NCBI GenBank assembly: GCA_015493425.1
Contig: WGDG01000235.1
Span: forward strand, 1-7,403
Direction: 5' to 3'
From: Sulfurovum sp.
Lineage (GTDB): Bacteria > Campylobacterota > Campylobacteria > Campylobacterales > Sulfurovaceae
Length of the DNA: 7,403 nucleotides
The position numbers and the translations under genes are program-made. Of the stretch, positions 6,092 to 7,403 are shown one piece after another (position 1 is the stretch's first letter; every line of letters starts with the position of its first letter). A model generated the notes under the pieces. It did not search any database. It had not been told where the DNA came from and saw nothing but the letters and a program-made list of their open reading frames with translations.

Positions 6092-7004
6092 ATGCCTGCG
6101 TCTCTTCATACTTTTTGGCACTCTCAAGCACATACTTCCGTGTCAGTGGAATATCGTTGAGATATCCCGTTTTTCCGTCACGAAATGCAAGGCGGGCGAA
6201 AATACCAAGAATCTTGATGTGCCGCTGCAGCCCCATAAAATCGAACCACTTCATAAAGGTTGCATCATCCACATCAACGCCGCTGATATCTCTAAAATAG
6301 AGAGCCAGACGCGTTACCTCCTCCTGTGGCAGCTCCACGTAGGCATCTTTGAGTAGAGAGACCAGATCATATGTGAGCACTCCTACCCTTGCATCCTGAA
6401 AATCGATAACGACGATGTCATCCTTACAGTCGAACATCAGGTTGCGCGAATGGTAATCACGGTGAACGAATAACCCCTGCGGCTGCTGCTCTACCACATC
6501 GGCGATCTTCTCAAGTGTTGTCTTAATGAGCGCTTTTTCATCATTTGTAGGTGCCATACCCAGATGCTTTCCAAGATACCACTCCTCCATCAGTCCCATC
6601 TCAAAGAGCAGAAACGCCCTGTCGTAAGGCGGCAGGCCGGAAGTGTCTGCTCTTTGCATTTTTGCGATCGTCTCGACCGCTTTGGGGTAGTAGTGTGTCC
6701 CCTCTTTCTCTATAGCATCGTAGAAATGGCGGTTGCCAAGGTCTTCCATAAAGACAAACCCCTGATCCAGATCAAACGCATTGATCTTCGGGGTACGTAC
6801 CCCCGTTTCATAAAGGCGGTGGGCAATATCGACAAAAGGTGCTACCGACTCAGGCTGTGCGGAGGCATCCATCACAATGCCGCTGTGGAGCGGATCTTCG
6901 ATACGGTAATACTTGCGTAAACTCGCATCACCGGCAAGCGGCTTCAATTCCGCGTCGATCCCATACTCCTTCAGCCACGTTTCCAGTGCTTTATTTTCAT
7001 TCAT
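6063..7004 (-). CDS. amgK: Anomeric MurNAc/GlcNAc kinase AmgK
   Basis: A 313-residue kinase of the aminoglycoside phosphotransferase fold. AmgK phosphorylates the anomeric hydroxyl of MurNAc (and GlcNAc) to the alpha-1-phosphate, the substrate of MurU. Visible motifs are GDASLRKYYRI (25-35) in the N-lobe, VMDASA (44-49), FMEDLGN (85-91) at the hinge, EEWYLGKHLG (140-149) shared with Pseudomonas AmgK, catalytic HRDYHSRN (His181, Asp183, Asn188), metal-binding IDFQDAR (Asp201), and TYDLVSLLKDAY (211-222). Length is normal. Generic annotation would call it an aminoglycoside or choline kinase; the flanking anmK and murU make AmgK the better call, and drug resistance is unlikely. Its ATG overlaps the anmK stop (ATGA). 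Its stop is embedded in the promoter of the next gene. Confidence 0.88.
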   Translation of the reverse strand: MNENKALETWLKEYGIDAELKPLAGDASLRKYYRIEDPLHSGIVMDASAQPESVAPFVDIAHRLYETGVRTPKINAFDLDQGFVFMEDLGNRHFYDAIEKEGTHYYPKAVETIAKMQRADTSGLPPYDRAFLLFEMGLMEEWYLGKHLGMAPTNDEKALIKTTLEKIADVVEQQPQGLFVHRDYHSRNLMFDCKDDIVVIDFQDARVGVLTYDLVSLLKDAYVELPQEEVTRLALYFRDISGVDVDDATFMKWFDFMGLQRHIKILGIFARLAFRDGKTGYLNDIPLTRKYVLESAKKYEETQAFAKWLEDSV

Positions 7005-7403
7005 CTGTAGACTCCTCCAAGTATCGTATTTTCCTGGGCTCCCGTCACATCTTTGAGTTCGACAGGTTCATTTTGCATCCGCTTGTAAGCCAGCCATGCC
7101 ATCATCATCGCTTCAAGGCTGTCCGCCTGTTCCATCACCCCAACCTGTACATTGGGCATCAGCGCAGCGATGCGTTCGACCAGAAAACCGTTTTGCGCCC
7201 CACCGCCGCACAACAGAAGCATATCAGGATTGAATTTGAGCACTTCATTGGAGATGCTAAGCGCTGTCAGCTCCAGCAGGGTACGCTGCACGTCAACAGG
7301 TTTGAATGTTGTTGTTTCTTTCTGAACACTAAACGCTAAACGCTGAACCCTCTCTAACCATGCTTCGTTGAACTTCTCACGCCCCGTACTCTTCGGATAC
7401 GAC
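7001..7403 (-). CDS. anmK: Anhydro-N-acetylmuramic acid kinase AnmK, C-terminal part
   Basis: AnmK opens the anhydro ring of recycled anhydro-MurNAc and phosphorylates it to MurNAc-6-phosphate. Only the C-terminal 133 or so residues are here; the frame is open to the window edge and the start is outside. The GTG at 7291 is an internal Val. Diagnostic pieces are PKSTGREKFNEAWL near the edge, DVQRTLLELTALSI, LLLCGGGAQNGFL, the SLEAMMMAWLAYKRM helix and the C-terminal VTGAQENTILGGVYR. Between WL and DVQ there are more residues than I recall for E. coli AnmK (about 20 against 13), partly encoded by a heptamer tandem repeat. Its stop overlaps the amgK start by ATGA, so the two are co-translated. 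Confidence 0.92.
   Translation of the reverse strand, partial: SYPKSTGREKFNEAWLERVQRLAFSVQKETTTFKPVDVQRTLLELTALSISNEVLKFNPDMLLLCGGGAQNGFLVERIAALMPNVQVGVMEQADSLEAMMMAWLAYKRMQNEPVELKDVTGAQENTILGGVYR
7324..7351. repeat. Four tandem degenerate 7-bp repeats within anmK
   Basis: Consecutive units GAACACT, AAACGCT, AAACGCT and GAACCCT (+ strand reading) fill 28 bp with no gaps. They lie inside the anmK frame and encode about 9 residues around RLAFSVQ. A 7-bp period is unrelated to the codon period, so it is not explained by a protein repeat. Confidence 0.7.

Noticed and set aside
5817..6356. + strand open frame of 179 codons across mntA and amgK
   Set aside because: It is antisense to two genes with intact catalytic motifs and resembles no known protein.
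6790..6803. Perfect palindrome GGGGTACGTACCCC inside amgK
   Set aside because: A 14-bp palindrome is expected by chance about once in two windows of this size, and it encodes ordinary AmgK residues (GVRTPK region).
6063..7004. Aminoglycoside resistance gene
   Set aside because: The phosphotransferase fold is shared, but the GDASxRxYxR and EEWYLGKHLG motifs and the anmK/murU neighbours point to AmgK.
6839..7339. + strand open frame of 166 codons across amgK and anmK
   Set aside because: It is antisense to conserved AmgK/AnmK sequence, His/Arg rich and without a domain.

Overview
The window most resembles the chromosome of a Campylobacterota bacterium of the Sulfurovum/Sulfurimonas type. This is inferred from the look of the diheme peroxidase, the NnrS protein, the tight overlapping gene packing and the moderate GC content; no rRNA or other decisive marker is present. 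All genes look intact except the two cut by the window edges. There is no sign of an insertion sequence, CRISPR array, tRNA or rRNA.

The + strand half (1-4326) has three transcription blocks. First is the 3' part of a diheme cytochrome c peroxidase gene, followed by two stacked RNA hairpins, the second a 116-nt imperfect palindrome (975-1090). Second is nnrS, a polytopic heme/copper membrane protein linked to nitric oxide stress, with its own extended -10 promoter and a hairpin built over its stop codon. Third is a compact three-gene operon of unknown purpose: a secreted helical protein, a Cof-type HAD phosphatase and a small three-helix membrane protein. These genes overlap by 4 nt at each junction. 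The operon promoter lies so close to the first ATG that the mRNA should be leaderless.

The - strand half (4333-7403) reads anmK (5' end outside the window), amgK, mntA, hepT, murU, then a small lipoprotein gene. AnmK, AmgK and MurU belong to the peptidoglycan recycling route in which anhydro-MurNAc is phosphorylated, later carried as MurNAc-1-phosphate, and converted to UDP-MurNAc. This bypasses de novo synthesis and the MurQ route. The MurNAc-6-phosphate phosphatase (MupP) needed between AnmK and AmgK is not seen beside them.

The most striking arrangement is a complete type VII toxin-antitoxin pair (MntA antitoxin AMPylase, HepT HEPN RNase) placed inside this recycling operon. The pair has its own near-consensus promoter, whose -10 contains the amgK stop codon, and murU is fused to the toxin gene by an ATGA overlap. 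Expression of the last recycling enzyme therefore appears tied to the toxin-antitoxin promoter and to translation of hepT. The two halves of the window converge on a perfect 12-bp palindrome whose ends are the stop codons of the two opposing genes.
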